Positions 32,819 to 42,190 of a stretch of 64,000 nt of DNA are shown here, one piece after another. Location of the stretch: assembly GCA_041394985.1 (NCBI GenBank), contig JAWLBI010000001.1, positions 3,968,001 to 4,032,000 of the forward strand, read 5' to 3'. Origin of the DNA: JAGLON01 sp041394985 (GTDB lineage: Bacteria > Zixibacteria > MSB-5A5 > GN15 > JAAZOE01). The notes beneath the pieces were generated by a model, which was not told the origin of the DNA, did no database searches, and saw only the letters and a list, made by a program, of their open reading frames with translations. The translations under genes and the position numbers were made by a program. Positions within the stretch are counted from its first letter, which is position 1, and every line of letters begins with the position of its first letter.

Positions 32819-35425
32819 TTAATTCAATTTCCCCACCGTCGTCAAGACATAATTTTGCGTGTCGAAGTATTTTTGCAGCGCCTCGGTTACCTGCGCCAGT
32901 GTCACGGCACGCATTTTTTCGTTTATCTTGTCATAATAATTATAGCCAAGCCCGAGGTACTCGTTGACGCCCATATAATACGCCTGATTGATGCGCGACA
33001 ATTGCCGGGTCAACATCGATCCCCAATAGCTATTCTTGGCGATTTCCAGTTCCTCGGCGGTAGGGCCGTCTTTTTTCAAAATCGTAATTTCATTCAAAAT
33101 GCCGTCGCGAGCCGTGATGAAGTTACTCGCCCCTGTTCCCATCGTGCAGGCATACCAGCCGAATTCCTTATCAAAACCGACACCGGCACCGACGGAATAG
33201 GCCAGCCCCTGCTCCTCGCGCAAATGTTTCCCCAGTCGATCCGACAAAATCGAACCGGCCAGCATGATCGCCAGCGCATCAGGATGTTTCGCTCCCGGCA
33301 CCGTATTGCCGAGAAAAATATATACCTGTTCCTTGTCCATTTCCTGGTGAGCCATCTTTACACCGACTATCGGTGCAATATCCCCACCGGCCAGCGTCGG
33401 GGTGGGGACGTCACCGGACATATCCCTGAAAATATTCGTCAGCATCGCCATCATGGTATCGGCATCGAAATTCGTTCCGACGGTGATAATCATATTATGC
33501 GGCGAATAGAACGAATGATGATAATCGACTAAGTCCTGCCGCGTAATTGTCCCAACGGTTCGCGGTGAACCGTTGATCGACCGGGCAAGACCATTCCCCT
33601 CAAACAAATTGGCGTAGAACAAGTCGCGGCAGGCATCGAGTGTCGAACCGGACTGGCGCCCGAGTACTCCCATCAGCATGCCCCGCACCTGCTCGATATC
33701 CGCCTCGGCAAACGCCGGATTCATAATCATATCGGCAAACAGCGCAACACCCTGTTCGGTGAACTCATCGATAGTCTCGAACTTCATGAATGAAAATTGC
33801 CGCGTCGTATATCTGTCATCATAGGGTATCCACGGATTGTCATTCAGTGTCACCTTGGCGCCGATGGATTCAAGCCTTTTCGACAATTCCTCGCCCGGAT
33901 ATGTCGTCGTCCCCTTATTGATCATCCTGTTTACGAAATCGGTAATCCCGATTTTTCCGGCCGGTTCCGACAGAGACCGATTTTTCCCGATGACATTCAT
34001 CGCGAACACGCGGCTGTCCGGATTCGATTTCACGATAAGCGTCAGTCCGTTGTCCAACACCTGTTTTTTATAGACAGTATACGATTTTTCCTCTTCCTGC
34101 TCAGCCGACATTTCCTTCGGATGATACACCGTCGCGACATAACTCAGATTATCCAGCCAGCGATCGGCCGCTCGAACCATCATCGTCGGATTAACTTTTT
34201 CAATAACCTCGAGGTACGAGTCCAGAAAATCATAGCCGGTAGTCACAAGAAGCGGCGCCACGGTGAAACCATAATAGTGCAGTTTCTCTTCCATGAAGAT
34301 TTCGTCGGCCTTCTTAGAAATAATAATCCCGTCCAGAATCTCCGGTGACGGTTTATATTTATCGAAATGCTGCAGGACATTTTCGATACCGGCGATTATC
34401 GGCTCGGCCTTCGCCTTGTCATCGGTGATGACGTCGATAAGCAGTCGCGAAAATTCCTCCTGCGTTTCCAGAGAAACCGAGAATGTCTGGAACAGCGGGG
34501 TACCGGCTGTGTCGGACATGGCGGCAATCAACGGCGAGTAGGCGTTCGAGGATAAATATTCACTCATCAAATCGAACGAATACCAATCCGGGTCGGTGAA
34601 ATGCGGAGCCTCGATTCCGATGTTGATATAAGTCTGTTTGGTGTTGCCGCCCTTCTTCTCGACATGTTTCCCTTTCGGCGGCGTATAGCTGACCTCGGGT
34701 GGCGCAGGCAGATCGACTGGCGGAATCACGCCGTAAATCGACCGATACTGCTCAATCATCTCTTCCATATCGAAATCGCCGATGACCAGCGCGATCATAT
34801 TATTGGGTGCATAGAACTGCTTCCAGTAGCGAATGATTTGCTCACGAGGGATGGAATTGATGATATTCTTGTAACCGAGAACCGACCGGGAATATGCCGA
34901 ACCGGCCATTGAAATTTTGTTGAAGAAATCATACGCGCGGTCAGCTTCGTTATCGTTGTCCTTCTGGATCTCCTCGATAACGACTTTCCGCTCCTTCGGC
35001 AGCTCTTCTTCGGGAAAGATGGAATTGAACAACTGGTCGGCTTGAATTTCGAGTCCATATTCGATGTGTTCTTTCGGCATTAATACCAGATAAGCCGTCA
35101 AATCCTTACGAGTAAAGGCGTTGATATAGCCGCCCTTATTTTCGACTCCTTCTGAAATCTCGAGGCGCGAGCGGGATTTCGTGCCATCGAATAGCAGGTG
35201 CTCCAGGAAATGCGTGATTCCGTTATTGAATTCATTTTCATATTTGGCCCCGGCCCGAATAAAAACGATCGACGTAATCATGGGACTCGAGTGATTCTCC
35301 TTGAAAATCACCTCCATCCCGTTCTTGAACGTCACGCGCTTGGTTTCGGCCGCCAGGTTTGATACAATACAAAACACTAATAATAAGACAAAAAAGACAG
35401 AGGCTATTTGTCCAAACTTCCCCAT
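32819..35425 (-). CDS. M16-family zinc peptidase, two-domain
   Basis: From the ATG at 35425 (GAGGAG ribosome site, 7-nt spacer) the protein has 868 residues, starting with a signal peptide (hydrophobic about 8-24, cut near NLA-AE). The N-terminal M16 half has the inverted zinc motif HFLEH (72-76) and the third ligand Glu in ERKVVIEEI about 76 residues later. The C-terminal half repeats the fold without the motif, as is usual in pitrilysin/PqqL-type proteins. Family knowledge: such periplasmic proteases degrade peptides or precursor fragments. It lies behind MgtC on the same strand with a 130-nt gap and before the DMT transporter. An in-frame upstream Met at 35491 has no ribosome site. Confidence 0.9.
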   Translation of the reverse strand: MGKFGQIASVFFVLLLVFCIVSNLAAETKRVTFKNGMEVIFKENHSSPMITSIVFIRAGAKYENEFNNGITHFLEHLLFDGTKSRSRLEISEGVENKGGYINAFTRKDLTAYLVLMPKEHIEYGLEIQADQLFNSIFPEEELPKERKVVIEEIQKDNDNEADRAYDFFNKISMAGSAYSRSVLGYKNIINSIPREQIIRYWKQFYAPNNMIALVIGDFDMEEMIEQYRSIYGVIPPVDLPAPPEVSYTPPKGKHVEKKGGNTKQTYINIGIEAPHFTDPDWYSFDLMSEYLSSNAYSPLIAAMSDTAGTPLFQTFSVSLETQEEFSRLLIDVITDDKAKAEPIIAGIENVLQHFDKYKPSPEILDGIIISKKADEIFMEEKLHYYGFTVAPLLVTTGYDFLDSYLEVIEKVNPTMMVRAADRWLDNLSYVATVYHPKEMSAEQEEEKSYTVYKKQVLDNGLTLIVKSNPDSRVFAMNVIGKNRSLSEPAGKIGITDFVNRMINKGTTTYPGEELSKRLESIGAKVTLNDNPWIPYDDRYTTRQFSFMKFETIDEFTEQGVALFADMIMNPAFAEADIEQVRGMLMGVLGRQSGSTLDACRDLFYANLFEGNGLARSINGSPRTVGTITRQDLVDYHHSFYSPHNMIITVGTNFDADTMMAMLTNIFRDMSGDVPTPTLAGGDIAPIVGVKMAHQEMDKEQVYIFLGNTVPGAKHPDALAIMLAGSILSDRLGKHLREEQGLAYSVGAGVGFDKEFGWYACTMGTGASNFITARDGILNEITILKKDGPTAEELEIAKNSYWGSMLTRQLSRINQAYYMGVNEYLGLGYNYYDKINEKMRAVTLAQVTEALQKYFDTQNYVLTTVGKLN

Positions 35426-35555
35426 CACACCATCTCCTCGATTATGTATTCTACATCGTATAATACGTAATAGTGAGTAAGCTATTGGCATTTCATCGAA
35501 ATGTCAACAAGACAATGTGGATTTGTCGATTGACCGGAGACAGGGAAAAAGACGG

Positions 35556-36815
35556 TTATGACGTCGGCCAGAGTATAATCGGAATATGTAAAACCGCCCA
35601 CAGAGCAAACCGCCAGGCGGTAGCCGTCCGAGCCGTCTTAGCCAGAAACCCGAAATAGATGCCCTTAATAATCGTGTTGCTCATCATGGCGACGATCACT
35701 GCCGTTACGATCAGCATCTTGTACTCATCGACGTGTTCAACCAGTGAAAGAATAAACGGATCGATATCGGTCACACCGGTGATAAACGCCAGGGCAATCA
35801 TACCGGCATGCCCGTAGAACTGCGTAACAAGACTCGTAATTACAGACATAATCACGAACATGACGGCAAAAATAAGAGCCGGCCGGATTTCAAACGGGTT
35901 ATTCAGCGATTCGACGCGATGTTCTTTTCTGTTATTCGGCTGCTTCCTGACACTGAAGGACAGGATAAGGCCAACCACAGCAAGAATCATCAACTTTGCC
36001 CAGAAATACCTTGTCATTTCCGGCGCTAAAATCCAAATCAGTATTAACACCCGAATATACATGACGCTGCTCGCCATCAGCGAAGCCTGAAGCGCATTGA
36101 TTGTTCGCTCCGGTGCATTTTGAGCAATTCGCCCGCAGGCAATACTGACCGCAGTACTCGACACAATTCCACCCAACAGCCCGGACAACCACAAGCCGAC
36201 TTTACTTCCGTACCGTTTGGACAGGAAATAACCGACAAATCCGACCGCGGAAACGAGCACGACGATTTGCCAGATTTTACGAGGATTGAGACGATACTCC
36301 GTGAAATCCTGATTCGGCAAAACCGGCAAGATAATGATTGTCACTAACAGGAATTTCAAGACGGCGAGAAATTCCGTTTCATCCAGACGCTTGACGAATT
36401 TCTCGAGATTTGCCTTTTCCGACAGTAAAAATGTCGCGACAATTCCCAGAGCCATCGGCACCCAGATTTCGGCAACCATACTGAGAACACCAACGATAAA
36501 TGTCAATAAGGCCGCGACTTCAGACGTCCAGCCGGGATGAGTCTCTTTTAATTTTGCCAGATAATTAATAATAATAAGTACCGTGACGGAAATCATTCCG
36601 ATCGGCAAAACCCACTGGAAATCATTGTGATACAGCCAGGCGCACCCGAACCCGTAGACACCGATAAGTGAATAGGTACGGACTCCCGCAAATATCTTCG
36701 GTTTGCGGGTAATCATTGCGCTTTCCCGCTCGAGACCGACGAGGAACGACACCGCCAGCGCCAGGAAAAAACGCAATGGCAACGGCCAATCAAAATTTAC
36801 GAATGACTCGTTCAT
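35556..36815 (-). CDS. MgtC/SapB-like membrane protein with DUF4010 domain
   Basis: This 419-residue protein has about twelve hydrophobic helices. The N-terminus carries the MgtC signature (RFFLALAVSFLVGLERE, then RTYSLIGVYGF), and the C-terminal half is of the DUF4010 type (ITGVTDIDPFILSL). MgtC itself is a virulence regulator and Mg/ATPase-linked protein in some pathogens, but the long MgtC-DUF4010 form is a general inner-membrane protein of unknown transport role. The start at 36815 has a GGGAG rather far upstream (13 nt). It stands alone and is divergent from secD, with a 364-nt gap. Confidence 0.85.
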   Translation of the reverse strand: MNESFVNFDWPLPLRFFLALAVSFLVGLERESAMITRKPKIFAGVRTYSLIGVYGFGCAWLYHNDFQWVLPIGMISVTVLIIINYLAKLKETHPGWTSEVAALLTFIVGVLSMVAEIWVPMALGIVATFLLSEKANLEKFVKRLDETEFLAVLKFLLVTIIILPVLPNQDFTEYRLNPRKIWQIVVLVSAVGFVGYFLSKRYGSKVGLWLSGLLGGIVSSTAVSIACGRIAQNAPERTINALQASLMASSVMYIRVLILIWILAPEMTRYFWAKLMILAVVGLILSFSVRKQPNNRKEHRVESLNNPFEIRPALIFAVMFVIMSVITSLVTQFYGHAGMIALAFITGVTDIDPFILSLVEHVDEYKMLIVTAVIVAMMSNTIIKGIYFGFLAKTARTATAWRFALWAVLHIPIILWPTS

Positions 36816-37095
36816 AGAACTCAGACTACTCCCGGTAACAAAAAGTCATATACGGGTTTTCGGCAGATTTTGCAGTTGGTTCAGTGCCGGAAATTCATGA
36901 AATACGCGGCTTCCCTGCCGATTTCCCGCAAATACAGATATTGTTTTCAGGCCATTTACGCGAAAAAAAACTGCTGATTCCATGCCTCCACGCGGCCCGC
37001 CAAACCGTCGACAATCCTTTGGTAACCTGTAATTAATAAAAGGCTTATCTTTTAAGAAAGAAAGTGAAAAGGCAGCAATCCGCGTTTTAAAACAA

Positions 37096-37123
37096 TTGAC
37101 ATATGCGCAGATTATCGTATATT
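37096..37123 (+). promoter_or_regulatory. Sigma70-like promoter of secDF
   Basis: TTGACA (37096-37101) and TATATT (37118-37123) are separated by 16 nt, with a start expected about 50 nt before secD. The ribosome site is GGAAG. I see no other element in the 36816-37179 gap. Confidence 0.6.
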
Positions 37124-37179
37124 GCCAGACTATTATAGAAGCCGTTCTCTAAATATTGCGAAAAGGAAGTTGACCCAAA

Positions 37180-38886
37180 ATGAACAGATTACAGATGTGG
37201 CGCATTTTAATCACAATAATTGTGCTTATTGTCGCCATCTACTACTGCTGGCCAACGGTGAAGTATTGGACGACACCGGACACGGAAAAACAGCATCTGA
37301 GTGAAACCGATCCTGCGACGCTGATTCAGATGAAGCAGGAAGCCATTCGGTTGGGACTGGATTTGCAGGGCGGACTGCACATCGTACTGCGCGTTCAGAT
37401 GGAAAAGCTTGAAGAAGCCGCCAGTAAGGATGCGCTTGATCGCACCGAGGCCATTATTCGCAATCGTATCGACCAGTTTGGTGTTACTGAACCGATCATT
37501 CAAAAATCAGGCGATGATCGCCTCATCGTTGATCTCCCGGGCTATACCGATATTCATCGCGCCCGAAAACTGATCGGCGAAATGGCTCGCCTCGAGTTCA
37601 AACTCCAGGAATCATTCGAGAACGCGCAGTTGCTTCTGTCGAAAATCGACGAAGCCATGATTGAAACCGGAATTCGCATCGACAATACGAAAGTCGATGA
37701 AGATGCCGCCGACAAAAAAGATGAATCTCAGCCGGAAACGGCCGCCAATGACAGCGTCGACGTTCTCGCCGATCTGCTCGGACAGGAAAGTTCGGACTCC
37801 CTCGAAATCGAGGCCGCACTGGCAGCAGAGGAATCTAAGGCTCCGTTCTCGATCTATCTCGAACCCGTACCGAGTGCGCTGGGACCGCAGTGGTATGTCG
37901 AAACGGATCTCGTCCCCAATGTGAAGATGATTCTGGATAAGCCGGAAATCAAAAAACTCATTCCCAATGATGTCGAATTTTCATGGGCGATTCATACGGA
38001 AGTGGCCGAGGCTACCGGCATGCGCGATATGACGCGCCTGTATCTGCTGAGAAGCCAGGTTCAGATGTCCGGTGATCACCTCATCGAAGCGACACCGCGC
38101 AACGACCAGTACGGCAAACCGGTTGTCGATTTCAAACTGGATCGTAAGGGCGGACAGATTTTCTCGCGCGTTACCGGACCAAACATCGGTAAACCGCTCG
38201 CAATCGTTTTGGACGGCAAGGTTGAATCCGCCCCGCGGCTCAACGACAGAATTCGCGACCAGGGAACCATTACTCTGGGTGGCGGCAATTTCGAAGATGC
38301 CCGCGACCTTTCAATCGTTCTCAAGGCCGGTGCACTTCCGACAGACGTCGAAGTCATCGAAAGCAGTGTCGTCGGCCCGTCTCTCGGTCATGACTCGATT
38401 AGTCGCGGCCTGACATCGACCTGGATCGCTCTGGTGCTGGTGCTAATTTTCATCGCGATTTACTACCGCTTGTCGGGCGTCATCGCCGACCTCGCACTCA
38501 TCCTGAATCTCTTCTGCCTCCTGGCCGCTATGGCCGCACTCAGCGCCACGCTGACGATGCCCGGTATCGCAGGTATCATCCTGACTATCGGTATCGCGGT
38601 TGACTCCAACGTGCTTATTTTCGAGCGAATGAGAGAGGAACTCCGCACCGGAAAAACGGTTCGGGCCGCCATCGACGCCGGTTACGACCGCGCCTTCATC
38701 ACCATCGTCGACAGTCATGTCACGACGCTGATTACGGCCGCCATCCTGTTTATCTTCGGATCCGGAGCCGTCAAGGGATTCGCCGTCTCACTCTTTATCG
38801 GTGTGACCCTGTCACTGTTCACCGCATTCTTTGTCACGAAGACGATTTTTGATATCCGCAAGGGTTACAAATCGATTTCCATATAG
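37180..38886 (+). CDS. secD: Preprotein translocase subunit SecD
   Basis: This 568-residue inner-membrane protein has one N-terminal helix (about 5-22), a large periplasmic region and five C-terminal helices. Typical motifs are LGLDLQGGLHIVLRV (D1), the VTEPIIQKSGDDRLIVDLPG strand, PLAIVLDGKVESAPRL (D4) and LTIGIAVDSNVLIFERMREE. With SecF it forms the proton-driven complex that assists late protein export through SecYEG. Compared with typical SecD the first periplasmic domain carries an acidic insert (about 160-220: many Asp/Glu/Ser, for example DEDAADKKDESQPE). It is followed by secF after 21 nt. Confidence 0.96.
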   Translation: MNRLQMWRILITIIVLIVAIYYCWPTVKYWTTPDTEKQHLSETDPATLIQMKQEAIRLGLDLQGGLHIVLRVQMEKLEEAASKDALDRTEAIIRNRIDQFGVTEPIIQKSGDDRLIVDLPGYTDIHRARKLIGEMARLEFKLQESFENAQLLLSKIDEAMIETGIRIDNTKVDEDAADKKDESQPETAANDSVDVLADLLGQESSDSLEIEAALAAEESKAPFSIYLEPVPSALGPQWYVETDLVPNVKMILDKPEIKKLIPNDVEFSWAIHTEVAEATGMRDMTRLYLLRSQVQMSGDHLIEATPRNDQYGKPVVDFKLDRKGGQIFSRVTGPNIGKPLAIVLDGKVESAPRLNDRIRDQGTITLGGGNFEDARDLSIVLKAGALPTDVEVIESSVVGPSLGHDSISRGLTSTWIALVLVLIFIAIYYRLSGVIADLALILNLFCLLAAMAALSATLTMPGIAGIILTIGIAVDSNVLIFERMREELRTGKTVRAAIDAGYDRAFITIVDSHVTTLITAAILFIFGSGAVKGFAVSLFIGVTLSLFTAFFVTKTIFDIRKGYKSISI

Positions 38887-38907
38887 GTTGTGAGGAGTTA
38901 GGATACA

Positions 38908-39849
38908 ATGTTTAAGATAATAGGAAAAACAAACATCGACTTCATCGGCATGAGGAAGGTCTCATTCATCCTCTCGACTATTCTGATCATCCTCGGAATC
39001 GTTGCGTTCGTGAATATCCTCTTGGGCACCGCCAACATGGGTATCGATTTCACCGGCGGTACGATGATTCAAGGGAATTTTCAAAAGCCTATCGATATTG
39101 AAAACCTGAGACTGTCCCTTACGGAGGGCGGCTTCCCCGAAGCGACGATTCAGGCTTTGCATACCGAAGGCGTAGAAAACTCCTATCTTATCCGTGTTAA
39201 GACTCTCGATGAGGACGCTACACCATCCGGCGAATCGACGATGGATAAGATTCTCAACACGGTTGCCAAAGACAACCGCTTCGAAGGCAATCCTTTCCAG
39301 ATGGATTCTCATCAGTCAATCGGAGCAATCGTCGGGAAGGAACTGCGCAAAGATGCGACGTGGGCTGTCCTCCTGGCCGTTGTCGGGATTTTGCTGTACA
39401 TTTCGATTCGTTTTGATTTTCGGTTCGGCGTTGCGGCCACGATTGCAACCTTCCACGACGTGTTGGCCGTACTGGGATTGTTCTGGATTTTCGGTATCGA
39501 AATCGATTTGCTGGTCATAACAGCACTGCTGACCCTGGGAGGCTACTCGCTCACCGACACGGTAGTCGTCTTCGACCGAATTCGCGAAAACCTCAAAATG
39601 TTCCGCAAAAAAGGCGACTTCGTTGCCACGATTAACGCCAGTATCAACGAAGTTATTTCCCGTACGATTATCACCTCAATGACCACGTTAATGGTCGTTG
39701 TCATTCTTCTGTTCTTCGGCGGTCAGGTCTTGTTTACCTTTGCTCTCGCCCTGACAATCGGTGTTATCGTCGGAACGTACAGCTCGGTATTCGTCGCCAG
39801 CCCGATCGTTGTCGAATGGGAAGCACGCAGCCCCAAGCGGTTCAAATAA
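38908..39849 (+). CDS. secF: Preprotein translocase subunit SecF
   Basis: This 313-residue inner-membrane protein has an N-terminal helix, a short periplasmic domain beginning FTGGTMIQG and a block of five helices with FDFRFGVAATIATFHDVL and GGYSLTDTVVVFDRIRENL, as in SecF. It pairs with SecD from the preceding gene (21-nt gap). A shared terminator follows and the pair has its own promoter. Confidence 0.96.
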   Translation: MFKIIGKTNIDFIGMRKVSFILSTILIILGIVAFVNILLGTANMGIDFTGGTMIQGNFQKPIDIENLRLSLTEGGFPEATIQALHTEGVENSYLIRVKTLDEDATPSGESTMDKILNTVAKDNRFEGNPFQMDSHQSIGAIVGKELRKDATWAVLLAVVGILLYISIRFDFRFGVAATIATFHDVLAVLGLFWIFGIEIDLLVITALLTLGGYSLTDTVVVFDRIRENLKMFRKKGDFVATINASINEVISRTIITSMTTLMVVVILLFFGGQVLFTFALALTIGVIVGTYSSVFVASPIVVEWEARSPKRFK

Positions 39850-39864
39850 ATTTCTTTTCGCAAA

Positions 39865-39898
39865 CAAAAAACCCCCGAAAAATCGGGGGTTTTTTTTA
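39865..39898 (+). terminator. Terminator after secF, probably bidirectional
   Basis: ACCCCCGA and TCGGGGGT pair around AAAA, with A's before and a run of eight T's after. It ends secF on the plus strand and can also end the convergent dCMP deaminase gene on the minus strand. Confidence 0.93.
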
Positions 39899-39914
39899 TG
39901 TCTTGTCCAGTCGA

Positions 39915-40445
39915 TTACAGGTACTTCTCGAAATCCAGAACGATCTTTCTCTCCGTTATCTGCGTCATCGGCAGAGGCTTGAGCAGTACTCCCGCCAGTC
40001 GAAACATCCGCTTCGCCGCAACGAATTTATCATCGTCGGGATATTTATCAGACAAATAAACCACTTGCTTAATCCCCGCCTGAATAATCAACTTGGCGCA
40101 CTCATTACAGGGAAACAAACTGACATACATACGGCAATTATTCATCCGTCCGAAATCGCTGTTGAGAATCGCATTCATTTCTGCGTGGCAGACATACGGG
40201 TACTTCGTATCCAGGTATTCTCCCTGTCTTCCCCACGGCAATTCCTCATCGCTGCAGCCGGCCGGAAATCCATTATACCCGATACCGACAATTCGATTTT
40301 CCTCATTGACTATACAGGCGCCGACCTGGGTATTCGGATCTTTGCTCCGCATCGCGGACAACAACGCCAGCGCCATGAAATACTCATCCCAGCCCAGATA
40401 GTCATCCCGCCGGGTCTTCTTATCCTCAAGAGCCGTTTTATCCAT
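39915..40445 (-). CDS. Deoxycytidylate (dCMP) deaminase
   Basis: From the ATG at 40445 (AGGGAG ribosome site, 6-nt spacer) this is a 176-residue enzyme; further upstream Met codons are poorly supported. It has the cytidine-deaminase-fold zinc site: His87 and catalytic Glu89 in YVCHAEMNAIL, and Cys113 and Cys116 in FPCNECAKLI. The SKDPNTQVGACIV and YNGFPAGCSDEELPW phrases are typical of dCMP deaminases. It converts dCMP to dUMP for thymidylate synthesis in the cytosol. The last 25 residues (FRLAGVLLKPLPMT) follow the usual ComEB-like pattern. It is convergent with secF. Confidence 0.93.
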   Translation of the reverse strand: MDKTALEDKKTRRDDYLGWDEYFMALALLSAMRSKDPNTQVGACIVNEENRIVGIGYNGFPAGCSDEELPWGRQGEYLDTKYPYVCHAEMNAILNSDFGRMNNCRMYVSLFPCNECAKLIIQAGIKQVVYLSDKYPDDDKFVAAKRMFRLAGVLLKPLPMTQITERKIVLDFEKYL

Positions 40446-40612
40446 GAATCTCCCTCTATGCGGTTTGCGATATGTAGAGCAATTTGACATAGTATAATCG
40501 CCCGGTTTTCCCCTGTCAACCTCGCCGGAACACAATTAATACGTTATTTTGTTCGCATTCGATAGCCCGGATTATATATTGTATCCGAATTACACTGTCG
40601 GAAAGACACACT

Positions 40613-41026
40613 ATGAATTTACTCTTTATCTGCGCCGGAAACGCGGTCCGCTCGCAAATGGCCGAGGGGTGGGCAAGAGCCCTCGCCGATGGCCGACACG
40701 AAGTAACATCGGCCGGAATCGATGCCGGCGGCGTGCATCCCCGAGCCGTGGAAACGATGCGACAGGCAGGAATCGATATTTCTCAACATGGAACACGGCG
40801 CATCAGCGATGATTTGTTTCACTGGGCCGACTACATCATTACGCTGGCCGATTCCGTCAAACCGTACAGCGTCTATTTCCCGGAATCTGCTGCGCATCTC
40901 CACTGGTCGATTCCGAATCCTGATGCTATGTATGCTCCCGGGCTCTCTGTCGACGATGCCTATGCCGAAGTGCGCGACGACATCAAACGCCGAATCGAGA
41001 AGTTACTGACTTCACTTACAATATAA
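40613..41026 (+). CDS. Low-molecular-weight phosphatase/ArsC-like protein
   Basis: This 137-residue protein has the LMW-PTP P-loop CAGNAVRS (Cys7, Arg13), followed by GWARALA and the SAGIDAGGVHPRAV phrase shared by Tyr phosphatases and thioredoxin-coupled arsenate reductases. The two extra Cys residues of ArsC are absent from the LADSVKPYSVYFPES segment. The general-acid Asp-Pro appears as Asn-Pro (IPNPDAM). It therefore may not reduce arsenate and may have altered phosphatase chemistry. No ars operon is nearby. The gene is single and divergent from the deaminase. Confidence 0.75.
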   Translation: MNLLFICAGNAVRSQMAEGWARALADGRHEVTSAGIDAGGVHPRAVETMRQAGIDISQHGTRRISDDLFHWADYIITLADSVKPYSVYFPESAAHLHWSIPNPDAMYAPGLSVDDAYAEVRDDIKRRIEKLLTSLTI

Positions 41027-41052
41027 AAAAAGCCCCGGAAATCCAGGGCTTT
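41022..41052 (-). terminator. Terminator at the end of the epimerase operon
   Basis: On the minus strand AAAGCCC and GGGCTTT pair (with a CCGG-type inner part, one mismatch) and a T run follows. It ends transcription of the operon whose last gene is methylmalonyl-CoA epimerase. It overlaps the stop of the convergent phosphatase-like gene. Confidence 0.85.
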
Positions 41053-41073
41053 GAAAGTTCTATCACTATCTGT

Positions 41074-41475
41074 TTATGGCTTTTGATTCAGCTCGACCAG
41101 GATGCCCCCTGTCGATTTGGGATGAATAAACGCCACCAGCATCCCCTCGGCGCCCTTTCGAGGTTTCTCATCGATGAGGCGAAATCCCTCATCTTTCAGG
41201 CGCTGTAATTCATCTTCGAGATTGTCGACCCGGATACACATATGATGAATTCCCGGGCCTTTTTTCTCGATGAATTTCGTTATCGGGCTGTCGGGAGCGG
41301 TTCCCTCAAGCAGTTCTACGCGGCTCTCACCGGCGCCGAAAATCGCCGTTTTTACTTTTTGCTCGGCGACTTCTTCAAAGCAGTCCGGCTCTTTATCGAA
41401 AAGCTTCACATAAGCCGGCACGGCCTCGGCCAGACTTTCGACCGCGATGCCGATATGTGCTAATGTACGGCTCAT
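41074..41475 (-). CDS. mce: Methylmalonyl-CoA epimerase
   Basis: This 133-residue protein has the vicinal-oxygen-chelate fold of the epimerase: a HIGIAVESL start (metal His), FIEKKGPGIHHMCIRVDN (second His), and a C-terminal GGILVELNQ (Glu ligand). It interconverts R and S methylmalonyl-CoA for the mutase. Its start overlaps the stop of the lipoprotein gene by ATGA, so the two are translationally coupled. It is the last gene of the propionyl/methylmalonyl-CoA operon and has a terminator 21 nt after its stop. Confidence 0.94.
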   Translation of the reverse strand: MSRTLAHIGIAVESLAEAVPAYVKLFDKEPDCFEEVAEQKVKTAIFGAGESRVELLEGTAPDSPITKFIEKKGPGIHHMCIRVDNLEDELQRLKDEGFRLIDEKPRKGAEGMLVAFIHPKSTGGILVELNQKP

Positions 41476-41996
41476 AGGCTGTCTCCTTGTTCTTCCTGTT
41501 TCTTTTCACGAGCCTTCATTGCCTCAACCGCTTCCCAGTAAATTCTCATCTCTTCCTCAAACAACAATTGATTCTTGTAATCGGAACGAGACGGTTTTAT
41601 CCATTCATCGTCGATATACCAATACCGCAGGTTAATACTTGTCGAGGTGTATGTGCTGTCGGGATGAATGTATTCCAGCTTCATGTGAACATAAGCCGTA
41701 TCATCCCAGACGGTCACGGAATCGAGTTCCACGGCGACGAGCGTATCCGGATTGTACGATTTCAGGTAGGGGTCATCCATAAATTCTTCGAAATCGATTT
41801 TCTCGCGCAGATACGGAAACTCGTTTTCGTAGATGACGGCATAATCACCGACCTTGACGCGAAGGAATAAATTTTCGCATTTTGACATGATTAATTCCTG
41901 TTCCGGCGAGAGCGGTTTTTGCGTCTCACAACCGCCCAGCACTGCGAGCAGGCATCCTACCAAAATCACAATCTTTATACTGCCGTATCGTTTCAT
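41472..41996 (-). CDS. Lipoprotein of unknown function
   Basis: From the ATG at 41996 (GGGAG ribosome site) this is a 174-residue lipoprotein. The signal is hydrophobic at about 8-20 and ends in the lipobox VLGGC. The mature part (CETQKPLSPEQELIM onward) has alternating strands and helices with phrases such as YLREKIDFEEFMDD and ITSINLRYWYIDDEW, resembling an NTF2-like fold; this is only a pattern impression. An upstream in-frame Met at 42011 has no ribosome site. It is coupled to mce by a 4-nt overlap and lies 194 nt behind the biotin-carrier gene, so it belongs to the same operon. It might help in envelope function unrelated to CoA chemistry. Confidence 0.75.
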   Translation of the reverse strand: MKRYGSIKIVILVGCLLAVLGGCETQKPLSPEQELIMSKCENLFLRVKVGDYAVIYENEFPYLREKIDFEEFMDDPYLKSYNPDTLVAVELDSVTVWDDTAYVHMKLEYIHPDSTYTSTSINLRYWYIDDEWIKPSRSDYKNQLLFEEEMRIYWEAVEAMKAREKKQEEQGDSL

Positions 41997-42190
41997 ATCT
42001 ATTTCTCCCATCCGGGTTGATCTCTATCTTTTTTACCCGGCCGACGTTATTCGGACGAAACCGGCGTCATTTTTTCTTCGACCGGTTCGAGGTTTGGCTT
42101 GAAGGCAATTTCTCACCAATTTACCGCGAGTAATTAATGGAAAAATAATGGCCGGTCAAGCATCCTATCGGAAAAAATGACGTTTCTCTG

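Noticed and set aside
40613..41026. Arsenate reductase arsC
   Set aside because: The second and third Cys residues required by the thioredoxin-coupled enzyme are missing and no ars genes are near.
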